From a bacterium (lineage in GTDB: Bacteria > Myxococcota_A > UBA9160 > SZUA-336), in assembly GCA_024226335.1 (NCBI GenBank), contig JAAELY010000240.1, positions 1 to 64,000 of the forward strand: a stretch of 64,000 bases of DNA. The letters are read 5' to 3'. Shown here piece after piece: positions 8,669 through 17,231 of the stretch (position 1 is the first letter of the stretch; every line of letters starts with the position of its first letter). The translations under genes were made by a program, and so were the position numbers. The notes beneath the pieces were generated by a model, which was given only the letters and a program-made list of their open reading frames with translations, ran no database searches and was not told the DNA's origin.

Positions 8669-9667
8669 TCAGCTCGGCTTGAGCGCGTCGACGACGCTCC
8701 AGTAACCGGTCGTCGCGCGGCAACGCGCCGAATCGAAGCCCGCCGCTTCCAGGGCTTTGTGCAGACCCGATTGCGTCCACTGCTGACCTTCGGTCCACAC
8801 CAGCATGTCGAGATCGACCAGCGCATTGGCCAGCGGTCCCGAACCGTCTTCGGCGATGAGCTTTTCGTGGATGATCACGCGCCCCCCGGCCGGGAGCGCG
8901 GCCCACGCGCGACTCAGGAGTTCGTCCCCGGTCTCGGGCGACCAGTCGTGCAGGATCTGCGAGAACAGGATCGCGTCGTGATCTTCGGGGAAGGGATCCT
9001 GAAAAATGTCTCCGGCGCGCATCGACACCTGATCCGCCAACCCGGACGCGTCCAGGTAGCCTCTGGCCAGCTCACAGACCGAAGGCAGATCCCAGATCGT
9101 GCACTCCAGACCGGGAGTCCGGCGCGCGAGTGCGATCGAGAGCGCACCGGAACCGCCGCCGACGTCGAGCACGCGCGACGCACCCGGGAGATCGAGCAGC
9201 TCGGCCAGTGCAGCGGCGGGCCCCTCCGAGATGCTGTGCATGGCGGCGGTGAAGGCGCTGGCGCGTTGCGGATCTTGCGCGTGAGCCTGCCAGGGATCGC
9301 TCGATCCGTACACCGAAGGTCCGTCTCGCTTCAGGGCCTCGAGCAAGAGCGCGGGGGTCATGGGGTTGTCGACCTCCAGGTCGATCAATCCACCCACCCA
9401 CCCGGGCTTGCCGCGCACCAGAAACGCCGCCGCATCTTCGGCGAGTGCGAACCCCTCCTGTGTAGACTGAACGAGTCCCATGGTCTGCAGTGTTCTGAGA
9501 AGCAGGCGCGTCGGGCGAGGCGATAGCTCGAGGCGCTGCGCCAACCGCTCGACGTCGCAGCCCTGCTGCGCGAGCGCCTCGAACACCCCCAGACGCACCG
9601 CTGCGGCCAGAGCTGCACTCTGACGACTTGCGATATAGGCATCGTAGATCCGCTTGTCGCTTGGCAC
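8669..9667 (-). CDS. SAM-dependent O-methyltransferase (AdoMet_MTF/hydroxyneurosporene type)
   Basis: About 332 residues: an N-terminal winged-helix dimerisation domain (residues 1-90) followed by a class I methyltransferase domain with [12 protein letters not shown] and the HDW motif (ILHDWSPE) that carries the catalytic histidine of plant-type and bacterial small-molecule O-methyltransferases. The probable start is the GTG at 9667, because the longer frame to 9727 would run through the Shine-Dalgarno of the divergent rfbA. The acceptor is probably a phenol or hydroxyl metabolite. No biosynthetic cluster surrounds it. Confidence 0.82.
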   Translation of the reverse strand: MPSDKRIYDAYIASRQSAALAAAVRLGVFEALAQQGCDVERLAQRLELSPRPTRLLLRTLQTMGLVQSTQEGFALAEDAAAFLVRGKPGWVGGLIDLEVDNPMTPALLLEALKRDGPSVYGSSDPWQAHAQDPQRASAFTAAMHSISEGPAAALAELLDLPGASRVLDVGGGSGALSIALARRTPGLECTIWDLPSVCELARGYLDASGLADQVSMRAGDIFQDPFPEDHDAILFSQILHDWSPETGDELLSRAWAALPAGGRVIIHEKLIAEDGSGPLANALVDLDMLVWTEGQQWTQSGLHKALEAAGFDSARCRATTGYWSVVDALKPS

Positions 9668-9713
9668 GGCCCCAGAGACTACTATCCGGGCCTCCACTAG
9701 GGGAGGTGGTGAA

Positions 9714-10580
9714 TTGAAGGGCATCATTTTGGCGGGTGGCTCCGGCTCGCGGCTCTACCCGATCAGTCAGGTGGCGAGCAAGCAGCTCCAGCCGATCTAC
9801 GACAAGCCGATGATCTGCTATCCACTGTCCACGCTGATGCTTGCGGGCATCCGCGAGATTCTGCTGATCTCCACTCCGCACGACCTGCCTCGCTTCGAAG
9901 CTTTCCTGGGGGATGGCTCGCGCTGGGGAATTTCGCTGAGCTACGCGGAACAGGCCCAACCCAAGGGGATCGCGCAGGCCTTCATGATCGGCGAAAGCTT
10001 CATCGCGGAGGATCCGGTGGCCTTGATCCTGGGCGATAACGTCTTCTACGGCCGCATGCACCTCGACGAGGCCGTCGGTGAGTTCACCAGCGGCGCATTG
10101 ATCTTCGGTTATCCGGTGGGAGACCCGCGCCGCTACGGCGTGGTCGAATTCGATGCGGCGGGCAAGGTCCTGAGCCTCGAAGAAAAGCCGGAACAGCCGC
10201 GTTCCAATCTGGCCATCCCCGGCCTGTACCTCTACGACCGCAAGGTGGTGGAACTGACGAAGACGTTACAACCCTCTGCTCGGGGTGAGCTGGAGATCAC
10301 GGATCTGAACAGGGCCTACCTCGAACGCGGCGAGCTTCGCGCGATTCGCCTGGGTCGCGGCATCGCCTGGCTCGACACCGGAACGCACGAGAGCCTGCTG
10401 CAGGCGGCGAACTTCATCGAGACCATCGAGCACCGGCAGGGCTTGAAAATCGCCTGTCTCGAAGAAATCGCGCTGCGCCAGGGCTTCATCAACACGCGAG
10501 ATCTCGAAGCCCTGCTCGACGAGATGCCCGCCTCGGAGTACCGGGACTACGTCAGCCGCGTGCTCGCGGAACCGCTCTAG
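9714..10580 (+). CDS. rfbA: glucose-1-phosphate thymidylyltransferase
   Basis: The 288-residue nucleotidyltransferase makes dTDP-glucose from glucose 1-phosphate and dTTP. The signature [11 protein letters not shown] is at residues 8-18 and the family's [10 protein letters not shown] and LGDNVFYG motifs follow. The start is TTG at 9714: GGAGG lies seven bases before it and the length matches the roughly 290-residue family norm. rfbB, rfbC and rfbD are not nearby, which is unusual since these usually cluster. The thioesterase gene follows after five bases. Confidence 0.93.
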   Translation: MKGIILAGGSGSRLYPISQVASKQLQPIYDKPMICYPLSTLMLAGIREILLISTPHDLPRFEAFLGDGSRWGISLSYAEQAQPKGIAQAFMIGESFIAEDPVALILGDNVFYGRMHLDEAVGEFTSGALIFGYPVGDPRRYGVVEFDAAGKVLSLEEKPEQPRSNLAIPGLYLYDRKVVELTKTLQPSARGELEITDLNRAYLERGELRAIRLGRGIAWLDTGTHESLLQAANFIETIEHRQGLKIACLEEIALRQGFINTRDLEALLDEMPASEYRDYVSRVLAEPL

Positions 10581-10585
10581 AGAGG

Positions 10586-10990
10586 ATGGCGAGATTCCAG
10601 CGTCGGCGCGTGGTGAAGCCGGAAGACATCGACATGCTCGGGCATGTGAACAATGCGGTGTGGGTGGGGTTCATCGCCGAACTCGCGCATGCGCACGCAT
10701 CTTCCCTGGGTTTCTCGATGCGCAAACTGCGCGAGTACGGTGCGATCTGGATCATCCGCCGGCACGAGATCGACTACCATCAGTCCGCGCTCCCCGATGA
10801 AGAACTGATCGAAGAAACCTGGGTCGAATCGATGAAGGGCGCTCGAAGTCAGCGAAACGCGCGCTTCACGCGCGCCAGTGACGGCGAGCTACTGGTCGAA
10901 TCGAAGACGACCTGGGCGTTTGTCGATTCGGAGACGCTGCGGCCCAAGCGGATTCACAAAGACGTCCTGGCCGCATTCGCTCCCGAGTAG
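10586..10990 (+). CDS. hotdog-fold acyl-CoA thioesterase
   Basis: This 134-residue single hotdog domain has the 4-hydroxybenzoyl-CoA thioesterase/YbgC-type start (PEDIDMLGHVNNAVW), in which the aspartate is the presumed catalytic residue. It hydrolyses acyl-CoA or acyl-ACP; specificity is unknown. ATG at 10586 follows the rfbA stop by five bases and AGAGG is in place, so the two are probably cotranscribed. One could ask whether it serves as the DHNA-CoA thioesterase of menaquinone synthesis, but it lies 14 kb from the men genes and nothing in the sequence supports that. Confidence 0.83.
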   Translation: MARFQRRRVVKPEDIDMLGHVNNAVWVGFIAELAHAHASSLGFSMRKLREYGAIWIIRRHEIDYHQSALPDEELIEETWVESMKGARSQRNARFTRASDGELLVESKTTWAFVDSETLRPKRIHKDVLAAFAPE

Positions 10991-11072
10991 CTCGCCCAAA
11001 ATGACGTTATGCGTCATGGGGCCGATCTCGGAGCCATTTCGCGAACGAGCCGCCGCGGGTTAGAGTGGAACC

Positions 11073-13421
11073 ATGGAGGATACTCTTCCGATTCGTCCCA
11101 TCGGCCCGTCCTCCGGTGCCTTTGCCGTTCCCCTGGAGCGGCCGGTGGGTTCCGAACTACCCTCGGAGACGCGCCCGCGCATCTATCTTGCGCCACTCGA
11201 ATCCCGGATGGACGCGCGCGTGATCCGGGCGAGCCTGGCCGCGGCCGGCGAGGCCTTTCCGAAGTGGATTCCCAGCAATCGAGTCACCACTGCGAGCAAG
11301 GGTCTGAAGGATTCGTTTCTGGCCGGAGATCCGGTGCTCGTACCGCTTTCGCCCCCACGCACGGGACCCGATCGCCTGGCGCGACTGCTCGCCTGGGCCG
11401 CGCGCGAAAACCGCGAGGTCGACCTGATCCCGATCGAAACACTCTGGGGTCCGGCGAATCACTCCGCGTCGCTGTGGAATCTTCCACTGGGCAATCCGTA
11501 CGATCCGCCAGAGTGGTCGCGCTGGATCCACGTTCGAAGGAAGGGCCGCGTGCGCGTGATCATCGGCTCGCCCGGGACACGTACCGCGCTCGAAGGCGAA
11601 GTCCAGCAGCCCGGTGACACCCTGCTGCTCTCCGCCTACGTGCGACAACAGGCCGTCAAGGCGCTGTCCGTCACCCAGCGACAGGTCTTTGGCGATCACT
11701 ACAAGGTGCCGCGCCTGCTCGTCGAGCAGATCATGGGCCAGGTGGAGTTCCAGGATCGCGTGGCAGCCGCAGGTGCTTCCGCGGGCATGACGCGAGAAGA
11801 GTCCCTCAAGCTGGCCGAGCGCGGACTGCGCGAACTCGACACCCGCCACAACCGCTATTTCATGGAGATCTTCCGACGCTTTACCGGCTGGGTGCTGGGC
11901 ATGGCCTACGACAGCGAGATCTGCGTCGATCCCGAACAACTCGAAAAGCTGCACAAATACGGACGTGAATCAGCCCTGCTCTTCATTCCGTCGCACAAGA
12001 GCAACTTCGACCACCTGACGCTGTACAACTTGTTGTTTTCTTCCGGATTCCCGCCGCCCCACACGGCCGCGGGCATCAACATGAGCTTCTTCCCGATGAG
12101 CTACATCCTGCCGGGGACGGGCGCCTACTTCATCCGCCGCTCCTTCCAGGACGACCCCATCTACAAGGAGTGCCTGCGCGGTTTCATCCACTATCTGGTG
12201 CAACGGCGTTTCCACCAGGAGTTCTTCATCGAAGGCGGGCGCACTCGTTCGGGAAAACTCCTGCCGCCCCGCTACGGAATGCTGAATTACATCGTGGACG
12301 GCGTGCGCAAGAACGACGTCGATGAAGTGCGCATCGTGCCCACGGCCATCAACTACGACGAAATCCTGGAAGTCGGGGAGTACGTTCGCCAGCAACTCGG
12401 CGACGCGAAAGAAGCGGAGAGCTTCTGGTTTCTCGTGAAGATGATCCACGCGGCCCGCTGGAACAAACTGGGACGCGTCTACGTTCGCTTCGCGGAACCC
12501 ATCTCGTTGCGCGAACACCTCGAACGCTCCGGCGACGACGCACTGGTCGTCGAGAAGCTCGCATTCCAGATCTCCAATCAGATCAACGCCACCATGCAGA
12601 TGACCGCGGTCAGCATCGCCTGCTCTGTGCTTCTGGGCGCGGGCCGGCGAGCTCTGACGCGCAGTCAGTTCATCGAGCGAACGCAGCGCGTTCTGGACTA
12701 CGCGGAAGCGCGCGGAATTGCAGTGACGGACGAGGTGAATAGCGGCGCCGAAGCCACCGTAGAAGCAGCCGTGAAGGCTCTGGACGGAAAATCGGTCATC
12801 GAATGCTACCTGGACGGCAACGAGCCCGTCTACTTCGTGGCCGAGAGCGGTCACAACGCGGCTTCGTACTATCGCAATACCGTCATCCATTTCTTCTTGT
12901 TGAGGGCGCTCGCATCGCTCTCGGAAGAAGCCGCCAAACACGGCGACGACATCGAGTCCTGGGCCCTGCGATTGCGCGCCCTGCTGAAATTCGAGTTCTT
13001 CTTCAGTGAACGCGATGTCTTCCGACAGGAAGTCGCATTCGAACTCGAGCTGATCCAGCGCGATCGCGAAGCCGGCAAACCACCGTTTGGCGCGGCCGGT
13101 CCGCGCATCCTGCTCGACTTCCTGGAGAGTTATCAGGTCGTGACCGAAACGCTGCGCACCTGTAGCGATCCAGATACGCCGATCTCGGAAGCCGATCTTC
13201 TGCGGCGCTGCCAGACGATCGGCCGACAACTGCTCCTACAAGACCGTGTGCAGGCGCCGGAGCTGCTGAGCAACATCAACTTCAAGAACGCCCTGCATCT
13301 GATCGTGAATCAGGGTGCAGCAGAGAAGACGAAGGCGGGCTACATCCCGAATCGCCCGGCGGAACTCGAAGTTCTCGCGAAAGATCTCGATCATCTGACA
13401 AGCGTGAGCCGCTGGTTCTGA
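11073..13421 (+). CDS. plsB: glycerol-3-phosphate acyltransferase, PlsB type
   Basis: The 782-residue membrane-associated enzyme puts the first acyl chain on glycerol 3-phosphate. The acyltransferase motif I is HKSNFD (H308, D313), motif III is FIEGGRTRSG (about 389-398), and VRIVPTAINYDEI corresponds to motif IV. Length matches PlsB (about 800). An N-terminal extension of 200 residues and a long helical C-terminal part flank the catalytic domain. ATG at 11073 has a weak Shine-Dalgarno. It follows the thioesterase on the same strand, which fits acyl-lipid metabolism. Confidence 0.88.
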   Translation: MEDTLPIRPIGPSSGAFAVPLERPVGSELPSETRPRIYLAPLESRMDARVIRASLAAAGEAFPKWIPSNRVTTASKGLKDSFLAGDPVLVPLSPPRTGPDRLARLLAWAARENREVDLIPIETLWGPANHSASLWNLPLGNPYDPPEWSRWIHVRRKGRVRVIIGSPGTRTALEGEVQQPGDTLLLSAYVRQQAVKALSVTQRQVFGDHYKVPRLLVEQIMGQVEFQDRVAAAGASAGMTREESLKLAERGLRELDTRHNRYFMEIFRRFTGWVLGMAYDSEICVDPEQLEKLHKYGRESALLFIPSHKSNFDHLTLYNLLFSSGFPPPHTAAGINMSFFPMSYILPGTGAYFIRRSFQDDPIYKECLRGFIHYLVQRRFHQEFFIEGGRTRSGKLLPPRYGMLNYIVDGVRKNDVDEVRIVPTAINYDEILEVGEYVRQQLGDAKEAESFWFLVKMIHAARWNKLGRVYVRFAEPISLREHLERSGDDALVVEKLAFQISNQINATMQMTAVSIACSVLLGAGRRALTRSQFIERTQRVLDYAEARGIAVTDEVNSGAEATVEAAVKALDGKSVIECYLDGNEPVYFVAESGHNAASYYRNTVIHFFLLRALASLSEEAAKHGDDIESWALRLRALLKFEFFFSERDVFRQEVAFELELIQRDREAGKPPFGAAGPRILLDFLESYQVVTETLRTCSDPDTPISEADLLRRCQTIGRQLLLQDRVQAPELLSNINFKNALHLIVNQGAAEKTKAGYIPNRPAELEVLAKDLDHLTSVSRWF

Positions 13422-13596
13422 GCGCGGCCGACGGGTCGAGATCGAGGAGCCTGCTGCGTGGCGAGCTGATTAAATAGGAAGGGGCGGAAGCACTAGCGGC
13501 GGATCCCCCCCCAAAGTTCCAACCGCCTGCGCTCCCGCCCTCCCCTGAAATCTCGTGTGCGGGAAAGCGTTCCGCGACTACGAGAGATTGATCGGC

Positions 13597-13624
13597 AGTT
13601 GCGTATGCGACTGAAGCAATTTTT
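13597..13624 (+). terminator. weak terminator candidate after plsB
   Basis: AGTTGC(GTAT)GCGACT (13597-13612, one G-U pair) is followed eight bases later by TTTTT (13620-13624). A second hairpin, TGCGG(GGTAT)CCGCA, begins inside the T-run (13624-13638). The distance between stem and T-run makes intrinsic termination uncertain. Between plsB and this point the sequence holds a run of eight C (13505-13512) and no gene. Confidence 0.3.
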
Positions 13625-13643
13625 GCGGGGTATCCGCAGAAAA

Positions 13644-14075
13644 TCAGACCGTAGTAAAATCCACCCGCGTTAGGCGTTCGAGCATCTGGGAGAGCGAACT
13701 CTTGATGACACGCTTCATCAACCAGCCCGTCCCCGGAATCCGGGCCGCGAAACGCACACGCCAGCTGATCTGTGTGCCGCCGTCCGCCTCCTCGAAGAGC
13801 ACTTCTGCCACGTAGTCCTTCACCGGAACACCGCTGACCATGCGGTACCCGAAGCGCTTGGGCGGTTCGAAGGCGGTGACCTCTTCCTCGATCGCGATTC
13901 CGTTGGCCCGGATCACGCGGATCGCGCCGAGTCCGTTCGGGGCCGGTTCGCCCTGCTGGCGCAGCACCACCTCTTTGACGCCGGCCCATTTTTCATAGCC
14001 GACATGGTCTGTGTAAACCGCCCAAACCTTCTCGGGCGGAGCCTGGATTCTTGCGCTCAGTTCAAACTCTTCCAT
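13644..14075 (-). CDS. SRPBCC (START/Bet v1-like) family protein
   Basis: A 143-residue protein of the polyketide cyclase/SRPBCC superfamily, starting MEEFELSARIQAPPEKVW, the typical first strand and helix. These proteins form a deep hydrophobic cavity that binds lipids or aromatic ligands. The ATG at 14075 was picked because the fold begins here; the longer upstream frame overlaps the divergent gene. No catalytic residues can be assigned. It is convergent with plsB and divergent from the exported-protein gene (35 bases between starts). Confidence 0.8.
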   Translation of the reverse strand: MEEFELSARIQAPPEKVWAVYTDHVGYEKWAGVKEVVLRQQGEPAPNGLGAIRVIRANGIAIEEEVTAFEPPKRFGYRMVSGVPVKDYVAEVLFEEADGGTQISWRVRFAARIPGTGWLMKRVIKSSLSQMLERLTRVDFTTV

Positions 14076-14110
14076 CGACAGACATCTTAGCGTGCGGTAT
14101 CGGAGTTCGT

Positions 14111-14653
14111 GTGACTCGTGTGCTGCTATTCCTGGTTCTCTGGACAGTCCCGCCCGCGGCCTGGGCCGGTCCCGACCTCCCGGGCGCACTGCGCACGCTG
14201 ATCGGAGCCCCCGTGGTGATGGTGGGAGATGCCGGCGGTGGCCTGGGCCTGATCGGAGCCTCCTTGATCGCGACCAGCGGAGACGTGCTCAGCCTGGTAG
14301 ACGACAACCGAGCGACCGCACCGATTCTCGGCGGCGCGCTCAGCTCGGGAATCCAGCGCATCGGCCTGGGGCTTTCGGGCCTCTCGACCGGCCTCCTCGA
14401 AGGTCTGCGCGGCGAGGACGTGGAGCGCCTGCCCGAACCGCCCGAGCACTATCTGGACACCGAACCCGGCTTTGGCCGACTCGACACGGCGCTCAGCGGC
14501 TTTGGCGCCCTGCGCCTGGCGATCCTCGACACGCTCAGCGCCCCACTCCTTTTCGGAAGCCAACTCGCGGGTGCGAGCACACTCAGCGAACGCCTGGAAC
14601 ACTGGCGGCACGAGGCGCGCGTGAACGCGCTGGGGCCGGACCCGGCACCATGA
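14111..14653 (+). CDS. exported protein of unknown function, coupled to fdhD
   Basis: The 180-residue product has a signal peptide (VTRVLLFLVLWTVPPAAWA) with an AWA cleavage site. The mature part is Gly- and Leu-rich with weakly hydrophobic stretches around GGGLGLIGAS and GFGALRLAILD, and I do not recognise a family. GTG at 14111 gives the cleanest signal peptide. Its stop overlaps the fdhD ATG (ATGA at 14650-14653), so the two are translated from one message, but the reason for pairing with FdhD is not evident. Confidence 0.6.
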   Translation: MTRVLLFLVLWTVPPAAWAGPDLPGALRTLIGAPVVMVGDAGGGLGLIGASLIATSGDVLSLVDDNRATAPILGGALSSGIQRIGLGLSGLSTGLLEGLRGEDVERLPEPPEHYLDTEPGFGRLDTALSGFGALRLAILDTLSAPLLFGSQLAGASTLSERLEHWRHEARVNALGPDPAP

Positions 14654-15474
14654 GTTCAACCCAGCGCCCGCCGGGAAGTCGCTCCGACGAGTACGCAAAG
14701 TTGAATACTTCAGCACGCGACGCGAAGCACCGGCGGGAAACGGGCAGGATCGTGATCGAAGAACCGCTCGAGATCCGGCTCAGTGGAGAACCGATCGCGG
14801 TGACGATGCGGACGCCGGGACACGACATCGAGTTGGCGCTGGGCTTTCTGTTCAGCGAGAACATCGTCGGGGACGCCGATGAAATCATCTCGATCGCGCA
14901 CTGTGATGAGAACGGGAACGTGGTCGAGGCACACGTGGATCCCGACGCGCAACAGGTGCACCCGCCGGCGCAGCGCGCCTTCTTTGCGAACTCGAGTTGC
15001 GGAGTGTGCGGCAAGGCCAGCATCGAGGCCGTGCGCTTGCACACACCGAGCGTTGCAGACGACACGACCCATATCGCGCCAGAACTGCTGACACGACTCG
15101 CATCCGGACTTCGCGAGCTACAACCCTTGTTTCGCGAAACCGGATCGCTTCACGCCGCGGCACTTTTCGACCCCGCGGGGCACGCTCTGTGCGCACGTGA
15201 AGATGTCGGTCGGCACAATGCCGTCGACAAGCTGATCGGCTGGGCGCTGAGCGAAGGCTTCGGGGATCTGGCCGGACACTTGATGTTGGTCAGTGGTCGC
15301 TGTGGTTTCGAGATCGTGCAGAAGACACTGATGGCCCGCTTGCCGATCCTGGCCAGCGTTTCGGGGCCCTCGAGTCTGGCCCTGGACCTGGCCAGAGATT
15401 CGGGCATGACTCTGGTCGGATTCCTGCGCGACGACGAGATGAATATCTACACGGGCGGCCAGAGACTCAGCTGA
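14650..15474 (+). CDS. fdhD: formate dehydrogenase accessory sulfurtransferase
   Basis: The 274-residue FdhD carries sulfur from IscS to the molybdenum/tungsten bis-MGD cofactor of formate dehydrogenases. The two functional cysteines are C117 and C120 in SSCGVCGK, and the EDVGRHNAVDKLIG signature follows. ATG at 14650 overlaps the stop of the exported-protein gene. No formate dehydrogenase or molybdenum cofactor gene lies in the window, so the client enzyme is encoded elsewhere. Its stop overlaps that of the convergent glycosyltransferase by eight bases. Confidence 0.95.
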   Translation: MSSTQRPPGSRSDEYAKLNTSARDAKHRRETGRIVIEEPLEIRLSGEPIAVTMRTPGHDIELALGFLFSENIVGDADEIISIAHCDENGNVVEAHVDPDAQQVHPPAQRAFFANSSCGVCGKASIEAVRLHTPSVADDTTHIAPELLTRLASGLRELQPLFRETGSLHAAALFDPAGHALCAREDVGRHNAVDKLIGWALSEGFGDLAGHLMLVSGRCGFEIVQKTLMARLPILASVSGPSSLALDLARDSGMTLVGFLRDDEMNIYTGGQRLS

Positions 15475-16309
15475 GTTCGCTGCGCCCCTCGTCCGCTCCC
15501 TTGGCCTCGATCTCGGCTGCGAGTTGTCGCAGGCCCGTCGGCGCTTCGGCCTGTAGCGAATCTCGGTTGTAGTAGGCCTTCACGCCCTTCCAGCCGCCGC
15601 GGGTCATGTGCACCGGATGGTACTGGTGGGTGACCAGCGACTTGTGCCACAGACTGATGGGCCGGATTCCCGCGAGCAGGAGGCGATTGCGAATATCGGA
15701 GTCCTCCTTTCCACTGTCCTTGTAGGTCTCATCGAAGCCGTTGATCTTGTAGAAGCTGTCGCGATCGACCGAGAAATTCAGTCCGTACATCTTCGGCTTG
15801 TGTCGCTTGCGCGCGGCGATATACACCAGGCTGCGCAGATGCACCGACCAGAGATGCGCTTTCTCCATTGCGCTGACCCGGCGTTCGATCTCACCGGAGT
15901 GCACCATATCGGGCGTGAGCGCCTTGGTTTCGTCTTCGCTCAAGCGCACGTGACCGCCGACTGCAAAACAGCCGGGCCGACTCACTTCCAGGTGCTGCTC
16001 GACGAATTCCGGCGCCGGGATGCAGTCGCCATCCGAGAACACCAGGGCGGACGCCTTGCTATGCAGGACCGCGCGATTGACGGAACGCGACTTCGTAAAA
16101 CCGACGTCCGGCTGCCAGACGTGCACGATGGGTACGGGGAAATCCGCAGCGTGGCGGTCGATCAAGGCCTTGGTTTCGGGTCTGGATCCGTCGTCGGCAA
16201 TGACCAGTTCGAAGTCGCGGGTCGTCTGGCGGGCGAAGCCGTGCAACGCGATGTCGAGCAGTTCCGGCTGGTTGTATGTCGACAGCAGTACGCTGGCGCG
16301 AAGTCCCAT
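15467..16309 (-). CDS. family 2 glycosyltransferase
   Basis: This 280-residue GT-A fold protein has the family 2 signature (LLSTYNQPELLD, VIADDGS) and a DxD-like SDGDCIP near residue 95. The later GLNFSVDRDSFYKINGFDETY segment is typical of the C-terminal galactosyltransferase-like (GT27-type) half, with KEDSDIRNRLL as the acceptor-side acidic motif. No membrane helix is present. It would add a sugar to a polysaccharide, lipid or protein; the substrate is open. ATG at 16309. It converges with fdhD and stands apart from rfbA. Confidence 0.87.
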   Translation of the reverse strand: MGLRASVLLSTYNQPELLDIALHGFARQTTRDFELVIADDGSRPETKALIDRHAADFPVPIVHVWQPDVGFTKSRSVNRAVLHSKASALVFSDGDCIPAPEFVEQHLEVSRPGCFAVGGHVRLSEDETKALTPDMVHSGEIERRVSAMEKAHLWSVHLRSLVYIAARKRHKPKMYGLNFSVDRDSFYKINGFDETYKDSGKEDSDIRNRLLLAGIRPISLWHKSLVTHQYHPVHMTRGGWKGVKAYYNRDSLQAEAPTGLRQLAAEIEAKGADEGRSELS

Positions 16310-16360
16310 GGCCGGATCCTAGCAAGTCCAACACGGTCCGCCCCGTCGAAGGATTCCCCG

Positions 16361-17221
16361 CTATTCAAATTTTCGCTCGGACCACCACGGGTAGAAATCG
16401 GGCAGGTCCGCGCTCGGCCGCAGCGCGAACGCCGGTTTGCGCTTTTCCAGGAACGACGCGACGCCTTCGTGCGCGTCAGCGCCCTCTCCGCAGGCGCGGA
16501 TCGCCCGCGAGTCGACCTTATGGGCTTCCATCGGGTGATCCTGTCCCAGCATCCGCCACATCATCTGCCTCGAGAGTGTGATCGAAATTGCTGATGTGTT
16601 CTCGGCGATCTCGTGCGCGATCTCATTCGCGGCCGCCAGTAGATCTGTCGGTGCGTGCAGGCTGCGCACGAGCCCACCCGCGAGGGCTTCGCTCGCCGGG
16701 AACACTCGCCCGGAGTACACCCATTCCAGCGCCTGGCTGATTCCGACGACACGCGGCAGAAACCAGCTAGAGCAGGCTTCGGGAACGATCCCCCGACGCG
16801 CGAATACGAATCCGAGCCGGGCGTCCTCAGAGGCGATACGGATATCCATGGGAAGCGTCATGGTTGCGCCCACGCCCACCGCGGGTCCGTTGATCGCGGC
16901 GATCACGGGTTTCTTGGACTCGTAGATGCGCAACGTCAGGCGCCCACCTCCGTCGCGCAGTCCGTCTACGCCCACGTCGGGACCGCGATCACCGTGGTCG
17001 AAGGTTCCGGAACCTCCGGAGAGATCCGCACCGGCGCAGAACGCGCGACCGGCGCCGGTCACGATGATCGCGCGAACCTCGTCGTCGGCATCCGCGCAAT
17101 CGAAGGCATCGAGGAGTTCGAACAGCATGCGACCCGTGAACGCGTTGAGTTTTTCGGGGCGGTCCAGCGTCAGGGTCAGTACATGGTCCGCGACTTCGTA
17201 GCGAATCTGTTGATAGTCCAT
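16361..17221 (-). CDS. enoyl-CoA hydratase/isomerase (crotonase) family protein
   Basis: The 286-residue crotonase-fold protein has both oxyanion-hole segments (GRAFCAGADLSG and INGPAVGVGATM). The catalytic-glutamate segment reads FARRGIVPEACSSW, which has the Glu of hydratases such as those acting on aliphatic enoyl-CoAs in fatty-acid breakdown. It is not MenB: the MenB-specific segment is absent. ATG at 17221 lies 10 bases after the ABC-class ATPase gene on the same strand. Confidence 0.87.
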   Translation of the reverse strand: MDYQQIRYEVADHVLTLTLDRPEKLNAFTGRMLFELLDAFDCADADDEVRAIIVTGAGRAFCAGADLSGGSGTFDHGDRGPDVGVDGLRDGGGRLTLRIYESKKPVIAAINGPAVGVGATMTLPMDIRIASEDARLGFVFARRGIVPEACSSWFLPRVVGISQALEWVYSGRVFPASEALAGGLVRSLHAPTDLLAAANEIAHEIAENTSAISITLSRQMMWRMLGQDHPMEAHKVDSRAIRACGEGADAHEGVASFLEKRKPAFALRPSADLPDFYPWWSERKFE

Positions 17222-17231
17222 CTCGATCTCC

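Noticed and set aside
9668-9727. Extension of the O-methyltransferase gene to 9727
   Set aside because: It would overlap the ribosome binding site and start of rfbA; the GTG at 9667 gives a normal length.
16361-17221. The crotonase as the missing MenB
   Set aside because: It lacks the MenB-type catalytic segment and lies with the ABC-class ATPase, not with men genes.
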